Assembly (NCBI GenBank): GCA_914767715.1 | Contig: OU612075.1 | Location: 16,058,001 to 16,122,000 of the forward strand | Direction: 5' to 3' | DNA: 64,000 nucleotides | Source of the DNA: Membranipora membranacea | Lineage: Eukaryota > Bryozoa > Gymnolaemata > Cheilostomatida > Membraniporidae | Part shown: positions 1-10,330 of the stretch, in pieces | Position numbering within the stretch: the first letter of the stretch is position 1 | Layout: the number at the start of each line of letters is the position of its first letter | Made by a program: the position numbers and the translations under genes | Notes under the pieces: generated by a model | Told to the model about the DNA's origin: nothing | Database searches by the model: none | Seen by the model: only the letters and a program-made list of their open reading frames with translations

Positions 1-754
1 CACTGTTATTGCTTTGCTCAAGGAAAATAAATTTCACCATTTACTGCTCATAAGCTAATATTGTATAGCCCTTTTTCACTGAATGAATCACATGTGTATT
101 GTATATTTCACCCATCAGTGGCAAGACAGCCTACTTCCACACCAGCAGATGTGATCTCCTCCAGAACTCCAACAAATCCAGCTTTCTTTCTTTCCGACTG
201 AGCTACTCTGTGTACCCAACACTCTTGCATACTTTTCCTGCGTCCTGCATAAACAACTTAGCTTGAATTATCAGAGGTTTCAAATATAAATGTATTGGTT
301 GTTATTTCTTTTCTTATTAGGTGCAGTGAGGATATTAGAGTATATTGATGAGCCTGGTACAAACAAGCACTGCTGACTGTTGGCAATCGCCTTCATCCTT
401 CGTTGCAATGAATGCTGTCCTATCCAGACAAGGCTGCTCTACTTACATAGTCTACAAACAGATAGTGGCAGTATCTGGCAGAATGACAACATGAGTTAAA
501 TCGACCATCACCTGTCACAACTAACGTTCATCTAAGATATAAGAAATTATGTAAATTATTAGAATTAATGAGTTTCCCAGGAGTGAAGAGCTTGCTTTGT
601 CTCAGGGAATGTTGTTCCAAATAAATCGACAGTGTTGTAATCACTATGTAATATATACATATATATATAAAACAAATAAATTATTTTTTGAAGTATAAAT
701 CTCCCTTGGACTTATTTGCAATATATATATTATATATATTGCAAATAAGTTAAT
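1..754. other. non-coding flank, AT-rich
   Basis: I see no gene here. An alternating AT tract (about 651-740) is the only clear structure, and it can fold on itself. The stretch ends at the TTAA target site of the first MITE. Confidence 0.5.
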
Positions 755-758
755 TTAA

Positions 759-1135
759 AGGGCAACCAAGGTTTCGCAGCCATGCATTAATGGGTAGCAA
801 ATAATGTGCTGGGCAGCATCAGCTTTGTGCATTACGCGATGCAAAACTCAAAGTAGTTGCTGACTCTAAGCTGGGTAACACTTCAGTTTAGGGGAGGTTC
901 CAAGACTTTGCTGTAATAATTATAGAGCACAGGCTAAATAATAACAGGAACAGGAAACTGCTATGTGGTATTCTCTTTTAGCTGAGTTTGAGTACCTGAT
1001 GGAAGAAATGTTTCACAAGAATTCTGGCTGAATAATCATCCGAATTATATTTTGTCTTTTTCCCCATGCAGAAGGTGCAATCTGCTATTAATCAATGGCC
1101 ATCAATGAGGAGTTGTTTGAAACCTTGGTTGCCCT
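759..1135. mobile_element. 377-bp TTAA-flanked MITE, copy 1
   Basis: The element begins agggcaaccaaggtttc and ends with its reverse complement. TTAA lies directly outside both ends (755-758 and 1136-1139), as expected for a piggyBac- or Kolobok-type target duplication. A nearly identical copy of the same length lies in opposite orientation at 3870-4246. There is no coding capacity, so it must have been moved by a transposase made elsewhere. The superfamily is inferred from the TTAA target only. Confidence 0.8.
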
Positions 1136-1232
1136 TTAATAGACATGCAGCCAGCCATCGACGTTCTTCACCCATAATGATGATCTTGTTGAGGATAGAG
1201 TCTAGAGCAGGATCTAGGTCCAATAGTGATAA

Positions 1233-1607
1233 TCAAACTAACCTTCTTTTAGATATGAGGTCTTTATAAAAGCTCCCCAACCATAAGCTGATAAAGTAAC
1301 AGAGGATATCATCAGGGCCGTTCAAGACAAACGCGACATCTTTGTTAGCCATCTTTGCTGCAATCAACAAACTATTCAGAAAATAACTTTGAGTAATGGT
1401 TACGCTCTCGCTGATGTTGAGGGCACAATTCTTATAATGAGAGTCAAAATAACAGATTACTGAGCCTGATGACAATTCCGCATATACAAAAGCATCCTGG
1501 GTATACTGGGATGTCCGGGCTAGCAATGCCCTAATTGTTACCATGATACTAATTTGGGTGATCATTTTCTCAGAGGTAAATAATAGCAGCTTTTTACACA
1601 AGTGCAA
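1233..1607 (-). CDS. unidentified exon-like open frame
   Basis: An open frame of 124 codons on the minus strand. It is more protein-like than the surrounding noise: hydrophobic runs alternate with polar ones, it has well-spaced cysteines, and it contains the segments LLIAAKMANKDVAFVLNG and DAFVYAELSSGS. A stretch such as LLAAxMANxxV is typical of a small secreted or surface module, but I cannot name the family with confidence. The first methionine may not be the true start, because an AG acceptor-like site lies just upstream of an internal ATG (about 1562). Broken copies of the same stretch occur near 8220-8350 and 11400-11450, so the frame belongs to the segmental block and has decayed elsewhere. 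It could be a real exon or the last readable copy of a dead gene family. Confidence 0.3.
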   Translation of the reverse strand: MHLCKKLLLFTSEKMITQISIMVTIRALLARTSQYTQDAFVYAELSSGSVICYFDSHYKNCALNISESVTITQSYFLNSLLIAAKMANKDVAFVLNGPDDILCYFISLWLGSFYKDLISKRRLV

Positions 1608-2960
1608 GATTGGGAAATTTATAACATATTACCTAGTGATGGAACTTTGATGGATAAATATCTTTTAATGTATTATTGATGTTCATATACATTTGACACT
1701 GCATTATCAGGGTAGCTAAATTGATTGACATTAGATTAGCATCTCCCTCTTACCTTCCGCAACATGTCATGTAACTCTGTCTTCTACAAAAGTGACAACA
1801 GAAGGGGGTGTATATAAGACTTGAACTGTAGTCCTAAGATTCACAGTGAGTCACGTAAAATTATACTAGGACATCAGAATAGATAGAACAGTACATGTGC
1901 AGAGCACTAAAAACTAAAGACTAAAAACTACAGAATTAAAAACAAATTTACCATCAAAAGTAGATTACCAGCCACAGCCCAAAAAATCAAGATACCGGAT
2001 CCCCCGCATACCTTGTGGGCCGGATGCTTGAAATAATCTACAAGAAGGGGAAGGGAGACTACTTCTTGACTACTCTCTTGAGCATGATAATAAGGGGGAT
2101 AATTTCTTGACTGCACTCGAACGTGTTAATTAGTGGGTAATGTCTTAATTGTATTCTTAGGTAGAAAATGTTGGGTCATTTATTGAGAAAGGATCACGGT
2201 ACCCCGCTATAGATCCGCTATGCATCACATAACAATGGCTTTCTTCACAAAGCTTGTGATTCTCATCATTTGTCCAAGCTTCACATTTATAATCTCTTCT
2301 CTGCTGGCATAATTATCTAAACTCACCACTATTATCCAGATAGCTGGTGGTGGGCTTAATGAAGGCTGACCTTTCAAGCAGTGACCGTTCTATACCTGAA
2401 TAAAAACAGATTAAGTTTAATTAATATAGATTCTGCACATAAAAGTTTGCACAAGGCAAAATACCACAACAGTATCAGTCCTCTGACAGCATCTCGCTTC
2501 ATCAACAGATTATGTTCCTCAGGTAACCCAGCAAACTTTTATTTTAGTTTTTGAGGTGAGAGCGATGAATTAACACACTTCAGATACCCAGAGGAGTAGT
2601 ATCAGTGAGCTGCTCACCTGACTCATCTAGAAGGGACTCAGCTGACAGTAAACTCAAAACTGACACTGTCCGCTCAAGTACTCTGATTGTAAAAGGAGCA
2701 CATTATGGGGAAGGGTTGCGCAAACAGAGAAAGAACCCATCTGGCATGGAACCAGTGTGAAACTTTTCAGCCGAGAGGAGGTGCATTAAAAGATAGGACC
2801 TGAGGTGTTAGGATACATGTAATGAAAGATGTGATTATAAAGGAATTGCGGAATGGGAAAACGGGTAGATTTCAACAGCAAGGACACATATTTAGTGTAT
2901 TACTTATCATCATATGTCCCATAAAGTTTAGAGCATGAACATCAATGTTGTATCATTATG
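1608..2960 (-). repeat. segmental block S, copy 1
   Basis: This stretch recurs in diverged form at about 8160-10330 and 14430-17880 (there split by a foldback). Shared landmarks in the same order are ggacatcagaata, gccggatgcttgaaataatc, a tcatcatttgtcc-like motif, and on the minus strand an open stretch (about 2470-2545) reading KFAGLPEEHNLLMKRDAV. A 17-nt segment with AG before it and GTGAG after it (near 2320) is conserved in the copies and looks like a microexon or its relic. No complete gene can be assembled. Confidence 0.55.
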
Positions 2961-3129
2961 AGCACAAAAAATATAAACAGACATATATGTTGCAGGAGTT
3001 ATCTATACAATTCTTACCATGGTCATGTAGAGATCCCAGTGGCAATGAGATTTTGTGAGGCGACCAGGTTTTGTTCGACCAAATATGCTGTCCTTAACCA
3101 ATTAAGAGGGCTGATGTTAACTTTTACAG

Positions 3130-3211
3130 TGAACTTATCTTCCGAAACACACCTCTACAACACACGCTCATCCAACATAAAACTTTATCTCCCTAACTCC
3201 ACAACCAGTTC
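3130..3211 (+). mobile_element. LINE ORF2 C-terminal fragment, inverted copy
   Basis: The plus strand reads YNTRSSNIKLYLPNSTTSSG, identical to part of the LINE tail at 3558-3779 but in the opposite direction. The two copies flank a palindromic insertion, so a piece of the LINE was duplicated in inverted orientation. Confidence 0.6.
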
Positions 3212-3578
3212 TGGTCCCAGTCACATTATAAAATTCATCCCTGATAGCCATCCCAGATAGCCATCATAGCCATCCCAGGCAATGTGAACTAGAAAATGCC
3301 ACAATCCCAGACTGTCTGGGTCCGTCTGGGATAGCATCGGGAAAGTTTGTAAGCGTCAAACTTTCCCGATGCTATCCCAGACGGACCCAGACAGTCTGGG
3401 ATTGTGTCATTTTCTGGTTCACATTGACTGGGATGGCTATCTGGGATGGCTATCTGGGATGGCTATCTGGGATGGCTATCTGGGATGGCTATCAGGGATG
3501 AATTTTATAATGTGACTGGGACCATCTGGGATAAGTATCTGGGAGGGCATCCTAGTGTCATCTGAGACAATGTGAACC
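3212..3578. repeat. palindromic insertion with 13-bp tandem repeat
   Basis: The two arms are reverse complements around a centre near 3352: a stretch starting gtcccagtcacattataaaa at 3213 is mirrored near 3510-3530. Inside the right arm the unit ctgggatggctat (13 bp) is repeated about five times (3427-3495). The tail, catcctagtgtcatctg followed by an acaatgtgaa motif, recurs at 5692-5770, so this is a dispersed family. No target duplication could be fixed. Confidence 0.6.
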
Positions 3579-3779
3579 AGCCATTAAAGCCAAGAGGTGG
3601 CACTTGAAAGCCTGACTCTTCACTGATTTCAGGTTGTCAGGCAGCTTGTTCCACAGTGCTGCCATTTGATATGAGACCCTTTGTTGCCCAGAACTGGTTG
3701 TGGAGTTAGGGAGATAAAGTTTTATGTTGGATGAGCGTGTGTTGTAGACATGATTGGAATCATGGGCGTATATTACCAC
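3579..3779 (-). mobile_element. LINE ORF2 C-terminal remnant
   Basis: On the minus strand the frame reads VYNTRSSNIKLYLPNS, then VSYQMAALWNKLPDNLK, then AFKCHLL. The pattern N-T-R-S followed some 25-30 residues later by a-LWN-x-LP-x-x-(I/L)-K and F-K-x-x-L is the characteristic C-terminal end of reverse transcriptase proteins of CR1/Jockey-like non-LTR retrotransposons. Only the tail is present; it is a dead, 5'-truncated copy interrupted by the palindrome beside it. Confidence 0.75.
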
Positions 3780-3869
3780 CCACGACTCATGACAAGTCGT
3801 GGGTTTAATTAGAATTAAAAAGAAAATAATTAAATTTTTTATTTAATTTTTTTTTGATTTTCATCCTAA

Positions 3870-4246
3870 AGGGCAACCAAGGTTTCAAACAGCTTCTCAT
3901 TGATGGCCATTGATTAATAGCAGATTGCACCTTCTGCATGGGGAAAAAGACAAAATATAATTCGGATGATTATTCAGCCAGAATTCTTGTGAAACATTTC
4001 TTCCATCAGGTACTCAAACTCAGCTAAAAGAGAATACCACATAGCAGTTTCCTGTTCCTGTTATTATTTAGCCTGTGCTCTATAATTATTACAGCAAAGT
4101 CTTGGAACCTCCCCTAAACTGAAGTGTTACCCAGCTTAGAGTCAGCAACTACTTTGAGTTTTGCGTCGCGTAATGCACAAAGCTGATGCTGCCCAGCACA
4201 TTATTTGCTACCCATTAATGCATTGCTGCGAAACCTTGGTTGCCCT
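3870..4246. mobile_element. 377-bp TTAA-flanked MITE, copy 2
   Basis: Same element as at 759-1135, in reverse orientation and with few differences. Its left flank is CTAA (a mutated TTAA) and its right flank is TTAA (4247-4250). That same TTAA also serves as the left target site of the foldback that follows, so the foldback probably landed on the edge of this MITE. Confidence 0.8.
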
Positions 4247-4250
4247 TTAA

Positions 4251-5525
4251 GGTAATGTCAAAGACCGATCCGAATATCAACATATCATATACCGTTGGAA
4301 AGCTGCCGAGCTACTGAAAATGAATGCCTGAACAAAAACTCAATTACGTTGTGTCAATTCAATTACGTTGTGTCATGTTAGGGAGGAAATGAGGCAGAAA
4401 ACACTGTTTTTTTCAAAGCAGATGGGGGAGTCAAATTACATGCAAGAAATTTCAAACCAGGTGGAATGCATACTTAGAGATTGCATTCATCGTAAAATTT
4501 GATTTTCTTTGATATATGACTAGTCTAAACTGACTTTTTACGTCACGCCATACAATGCATTTTTTTTTTGTGAAGCCGTGAAAATATGTGAAATTTAAAT
4601 CATTAATTCAGAACAGATCATAGGCTCAAAACAAAATTAATTATGATTTTCCCTTAGAGTACACTTCAAATGCCATACCTATTTATTTTCAACAAATTAG
4701 CTTGCATATTGCGAAAACAGTAGACTCTCGAATACAGCTAATATTTTTTGCAACTTTTGCATAACATCTAATGTGCTGTCCAAATGACCATTATTGTGGC
4801 TAAACAAAGTTTTTTTGAAAGTTCTCACATACGAAGCCGCTTTCATTAGCCATGGTGCACACAGGAAATGCCAAAAGATTTTTTCCCTGCATCTTCGTAT
4901 TTCTTGAATTTAACGCAAAATAATGCCAAAAAACATTGTTTCATATGTGAGAACTTTCAAAAAAAAACTTTGTTTGGCCACAATAATGGTCATTTGGACA
5001 GCACATTTGACGTTATGCAAAAGTTGCAAAAAATATTAGCTGTATTCGAGAGTCTACTGTTTTCGCAATATGCAAGCTAATTTGTTGAAAATAAATAGGT
5101 ATGGCATTTGAAGTGTACTCTAAGGGAAAATCATAATTAATTTTGTTTTGAGCCTATGATCTGTTCTGAATTAATGATTTAAATTTCACATATTTTCACG
5201 GCTTCACAAAAAAAAATGCATTGTATGGCGTGACGTAAAAAGTCAGTTTAGACTAGTCATATATCAAAGAAAATCAAATTTTACGATGAATGCAATCTCT
5301 AAGTATGCATTCCACCTGGTTTGAAATTTCTTGCATGTAATTTGACTCCCCCATCTGCTTTGAAAAAAACAGTGTTTTCTGCCTCATTTCCTCCCTAACA
5401 TGACACAACGTAATTGAATTGACACAACGTAATTGAGTTTTTGTTCAGGTATTCATTTTCAGTAGCTCGGCAGCTTTCCAACGGTATATGATATGTTGAT
5501 ATTCGGATCGGTCTTTGACATTACC
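4251..5525. mobile_element. 1.28-kb foldback element with TTAA target site
   Basis: Two arms of about 580 bp (4251-4832 and 4940-5525) are near-perfect reverse complements around a loop of roughly 107 bp. The ends read ggtaatgtcaaagaccgatc inward from each side. TTAA flanks both ends (4247-4250, 5526-5529). It has no open frame of note. A single-armed, diverged relative lies at 53735-54405. The TTAA target suggests piggyBac- or Kolobok-type mobilisation. Confidence 0.85.
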
Positions 5526-5529
5526 TTAA

Positions 5530-6660
5530 AACATCTTCTAGGGGTAGTTTTTTATGCTCTTTCCATATAAAACACCCATTTCTGGGTATAAATTGGATTT
5601 AATGGGTGAAAAACCATAAAAATGTCAAATGTTGCAGATAAGTTCGCGAAATTTTCGCGAGCGAGTTGTGTCTGGGGTGAAAAGTGGTGGGTCAGATAAT
5701 GTGACTGGGACCATCTGGGATAAGCATATGGGATGGCATCCTAGTGTCATCTGGGACAATGTGAATCAGCCATAAGGTTTGAACTTTCTTCATCGTAATT
5801 GAATTGATTTCCATTGCCGCAATTTGGCCTTGCGCCTCGACTAGCTGCGACATTGTCAAAGCTATTGCGCATGTAGGCCTCATCACTTAACTTGTTATTG
5901 AAATAGAAACCAAACCAAACCAAACATTGGGTATACACTTGCACTGTTGAAAGCTTTGCCTAAATCCAACAAATGGAGAAAGCTCTAACAATAATATATA
6001 GCAATCCAACCTAAGAGTGCCTTGGTGGTACCAAAAAGGCCAAAAACAAGTACATTGATGTGGTCATTTCCTGTGAAAATTCACGTTAGCCTATAATCTA
6101 TTATCAGGATCTGACAGCAACCCACCAGTAATAGAACAAAAAATAATTCATCACAGAATAACTAATAATCACTCAAGTGATTGAGGTTTCAATCATAGAT
6201 TTAGTAATAAACCTAGACAGTATGACACTATATGGAGCATTAGCATTGAGGCACTGAGGCATTTAATTGTGGGCGACTTAATGACATTGGAAGGTGTAGA
6301 AGCAATGATGCAATCAATTTGATTTACTGTCAAAAATCCAGGGTTTTTGTCGATAACTCGACCAATTTTGATCAGATTTTGAGTTTGAAAATTACAATAG
6401 ATTTAGCAGCTTGTCCTGAACAGTTTGATTCTAATTTTAGGCTGAGAAGATTTTTTGAAGAAGAAATAGCATCAAGATGATATCAAGATGCTGCTGATTG
6501 TAAATCAACTTTCAAATTCAAAATCCGATCAAAATGATCGAGTTATGAACAAAAAACCTGGATTGTCGACAATATCAATGATAGCATTATTGCTTGTACA
6601 CCTTCCGATGACGATATGTCTCCCAACAATTAAGTGCCTCACTTCAGCTGTATATAGTGT
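5530..6660. other. intergenic, no gene seen
   Basis: Only a short copy of the tail of the palindromic family (5692-5770) is recognisable. The remaining sequence has no splice-supported open frame. Confidence 0.5.
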
Positions 6661-7246
6661 CCTGTCTAGTGATGGCAAATTGTCGAGACAAGACGAGACT
6701 GGGACAGCAAGAAAATTCGAGACGAGACCAAGACGAGGCATTTATATCGATGCCGATAGAACATTCTTCAGATATCACAATTTAAAAGAATGGTGGATAT
6801 TCATTCACTATCACTAGTGCAATCAGCTAATAGTATATTTTATTCGGTTTGTAACTTACCATCGAGAAATAAGGAACCATGTTGAGACCAAGTTTCATCA
6901 AATTCTGTCGAGTATTTATTGAATTATAGATGTCTGAAGAAAGCATTATGTAGTGTTGTAAGCTGTTTAATAATGGCAGCAAATGTATGACTAATAGCTA
7001 TCTTTTCATGATATGATAGTCTTACTTTCATATGACGTCGTACAAAATCCTTGGACTGGTGATAACTAGGTCTCTGGTTCAAGTCCGGGTGTAGGCAACA
7101 TTTTGACCAGCTACTACCATTTATAATGATAAAGTCTCAACATGTTTCAAGAGTTGTCTGTCTCGACGGGACGAGATACTGTCTCGAGGAGACAAGTCCC
7201 GCGAGACCGGGAATTGTTTCCTCTCGTGGCCATCACTGCCTGTCTA
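6661..7246. mobile_element. hAT-like non-autonomous element
   Basis: The direct repeat cctgtcta occurs at 6661-6668 and 7239-7246. Between them the ends read gtgatggc and its reverse complement gccatcac followed by tg, giving a terminal repeat close to CAGTGATGGC, as in hAT elements, which also make 8-bp target duplications. Subterminal regions on both sides are rich in gagac/gtctc motifs. No transposase is encoded. A motif like a tRNA B box (ggttcaagtcc, near 7077) lies inside and may be a SINE relic. Confidence 0.65.
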
Positions 7247-7259
7247 GGTTTGTTATTAA

Positions 7260-8060
7260 GTCTATGGTTTCAACGCATCCACTTAACCTCAAATCTTGTT
7301 GATATCTAGTTTAAAACTAACCTTTTTCTTTCTGGCCTTATTCTAGAGCGGTCATAGATTCACCAGATCAGCTATAACAAGGTCAGCCATGTGTAACGCA
7401 ACTATAGCTAATAGATTTACCTCTAGAGTTCAACAAGAATCTTTGCTTCATGTGAATTTCTCCATCTCATGTGAGTATCGTTTCTAACGACAACTGCTTA
7501 TAATAAAAATAGAAAGGATTATTATTTTATCAAATTTACCAGTAGGTGCAACACAATGGAATTTATATCACAATATGTATACCAGGACATCAGTTTTTTT
7601 CGACCCTCATGTGAACAAGGATGGTTCAAGCACCTTCATCTACATAGCTTCACACTGATCTCTAGAAACGTATCTGATCAATCAGGGCAGATAACTCTGT
7701 AAGGAATAATAGTACTCCGGATCCTCCTAGACTAGACCAGAATATCACTGCATCTCTCAACGACAGCGTACTATTACATTGGGTGCTAATCCAACTGTAT
7801 AGAGGCTGCTACTGTCTGGTTAACCCAGTGAACCTTTCAATGATGAGAGGATCATGAGGGGGCACTCCAAACTCCTGATATGGGGTTGTCAGGGCAGCAC
7901 AACCACCTGTTGACATGTGGTATGGATTAGCCTCACGTCATACGGCATCGACAACAACTCACTACAACAACAACAGCCAAGTAACACATGAACACCGCCC
8001 TGACACCGTTAGCTCGGGTTCCCAGTCGCCTACAAAGTTTGGACTAGGGGTGGCTCAGAT
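7260..8060. repeat. repeat family L, copy 1
   Basis: Diverged copies lie at 13421-14340, 23500-24560 and 26440-27210. Landmarks in common are tagactagaccag, tagcctagtgaacctt (slightly changed here), atgagaggatcatgag and a GC-rich ccagtcgcctac segment. The minus-strand exon-like stretch seen intact in copy 2 (13476-13696) is broken here by stops. Confidence 0.6.
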
Positions 8061-8159
8061 ATGTTTACAAGAGAGTTAATGAACAACAATCAGAAAAGGA
8101 GCAAGCTGCTTAAAAGATATTTTTCTCATCATTTGTCCTATGATAATGAGTGGTTGACC

Positions 8160-10330
8160 TGACTGTTTATTGGATTGAAAACAAGCGGAAACATTGCCAG
8201 GCGAGTTTAAATTAAAATTCTGCAATCATTGGAAGTTATGCTCTCATTGATGCTGAACACACAAATCTTACATAATGGCAACAATCCAAATGGTGAGCCT
8301 GATAACTATAATGCAAAAGTATGCTGGGTGTACTGGGATGTATCAGAGGTAAATAATAGCTAGTTTTTATTGGAGTGCCAGATTGGAAAATTTATTATTA
8401 CCTCGTTATAAAATCTAAATATTTTTCATGTACACTTTACACTGCATTTTCAGAGTAGCTAAATTGACTGACATTAACTAATATCTCCCTCTTACCTTCT
8501 GAAGGCAACATGCCATGTAACTCTGTATTCTACAAAAGTGACAACAGAAAGAGGCATATATAAAACTTGAACTGTTATCATAACATTTATAGTAAGTCAT
8601 GCAAAATTATACCTGGACATCAGAATATATAAACAGTAGTATGAGCACTAAAAACTATAAACTAAAAACTAAAATAGCTAAAAAGAAATTGACCATCAAA
8701 TGTAGATTACCAGCCACAGCCCAAAAAACCTACCAAGATACCGGATCCCCCGCATACCTTGTGGGCCGGATGCTTGAAATAATCTACAAGAAGGGGAAGT
8801 GAGATAACTTTTTGACTGCTTTCTTAGGCATAATAGGGGGGGGGGGGGGGTAATTTCTTGACTGCACCTCAGGTCATTAAGTAGTTGGAAATGTCTTAAT
8901 TGTATTCTTGGGTAGAAAATGCTGGGTTTTTTCTTGAGAATGGATCACGGTACCCCGCTATAGATCCGCTATACATCACATGACAATGGCTTCAAAAAGC
9001 TTGTGACTCTCATCATTTGTCCAAGTTTCACATGTATTCTCTTCTCAGCTGGAATAAGTATCCAAACTCACCACTATTATCTAGATACCATAATGGGGCA
9101 TACTGAAGGCTGACCTCTCAATCTGTGCCGGGAGATCAGGACAAACCTTGTTGATATGTGCCAGTGCTTATCTGAGTAGAAAAGGGATTAAGTTTTATTA
9201 ATATAAAATATCTGCACATCAAAGTTTGCACAAAGCAAAATACAACACCAGTAGCAGTCTGTTTATTCATAATATAAATCACATTACTACAAGCATAAAT
9301 CTGTTCTGCTTCTCATCTAGACAGGGACTTCATAGGCTGCTCACCTTCATAGCTCAATGTTTGCCCCCAAGCATTTGTAGCTACCTTTAGATACAACCAA
9401 TGCGTTTGTTTATCAATCTATGTCTACGTTGGTCAGCGTTGGTCAGCGGTGGTCAGCGTTGGTCAGCGGTGGTCAGCGGTGGTCAGCGGTGGTCAGCTTT
9501 GTACACAGCATATGTAAATAATTTCTGTAAAATCAGTCCAGGCCAAAATTAAGCTGTTAGCTAATTTAAACAATATCTAATCAGCATGGAATATTTACTA
9601 TGGGACATCGGATATTTTTTCTCAGCTTTTGTTGAACTTCAAGCTTCTTCTTTTGAGATCTTAAATCATATCAATTTTCTGGTTAATCACACCTTAGATC
9701 ATTAGGGTGGGGTAGAGGGGGTATGGACACCTCCTAGACTACACAGAGTATAGCACTGGTTCTAACAGTGAAAATCTGCTGACAGCATCTCGCTTCATTA
9801 ACAGATTATGTTCCTCAGGTAACCCAGCAAACCTTATATTTAGTTTTTGAGGTGAGAGTGATGAATTAACACACTCCAGATACACAGAGGAGTAGTATCA
9901 GTTTGCTGCTCACCTGACTCATCTAGCAGGGACTATCTACATGAGTCAAGGCTGACAAGATTCAATCAAATCAGATTCAGCTGAGAGTAGACTTTAAACT
10001 GACACTGTTAGCTCAAGTTCTCTGATTGTAAAAGGGCACATAATGGGGCGGGACGCGCAATCAGAGAACGAACCCTCATGGCATGGACCCAGTGTGAAAT
10101 TGTTATGCCCAGAGGAGGCGCATGAAAAGACAGGACCCGGGGTGGTAGGAAATATGGAATGAAAGATGTGATATTAAAGGAATTGTGCGATGAGAAAACA
10201 GCTAGGAAGATTTCAACAGCTAGGAAACTGTCATAGTTATCATCATATGTCCCATAAACCTTAGACCGAAACGGTCAACGTTATAACATTATTAGCACGG
10301 AAAATTATTTTTGGTGCAATCAGACGAAAA
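8160..10330 (-). repeat. segmental block S, copy 2
   Basis: Diverged copy of 1608-2960 with additional sequence. It contains a run of 15 G (8836-8850), a tandem decamer (see 9431-9500) and, on the minus strand near 9780-9835, the conserved stretch ending GLPEEHNLLMKRDAV. No complete gene is readable. Confidence 0.55.
9431..9500. repeat. tandem decamer array
   Basis: About seven copies of a 10-bp unit alternate between gttggtcagc and ggtggtcagc. The homologous place in block copy 3 (about 16857-16880) has only one or two units, so the array expanded locally. Confidence 0.85.
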
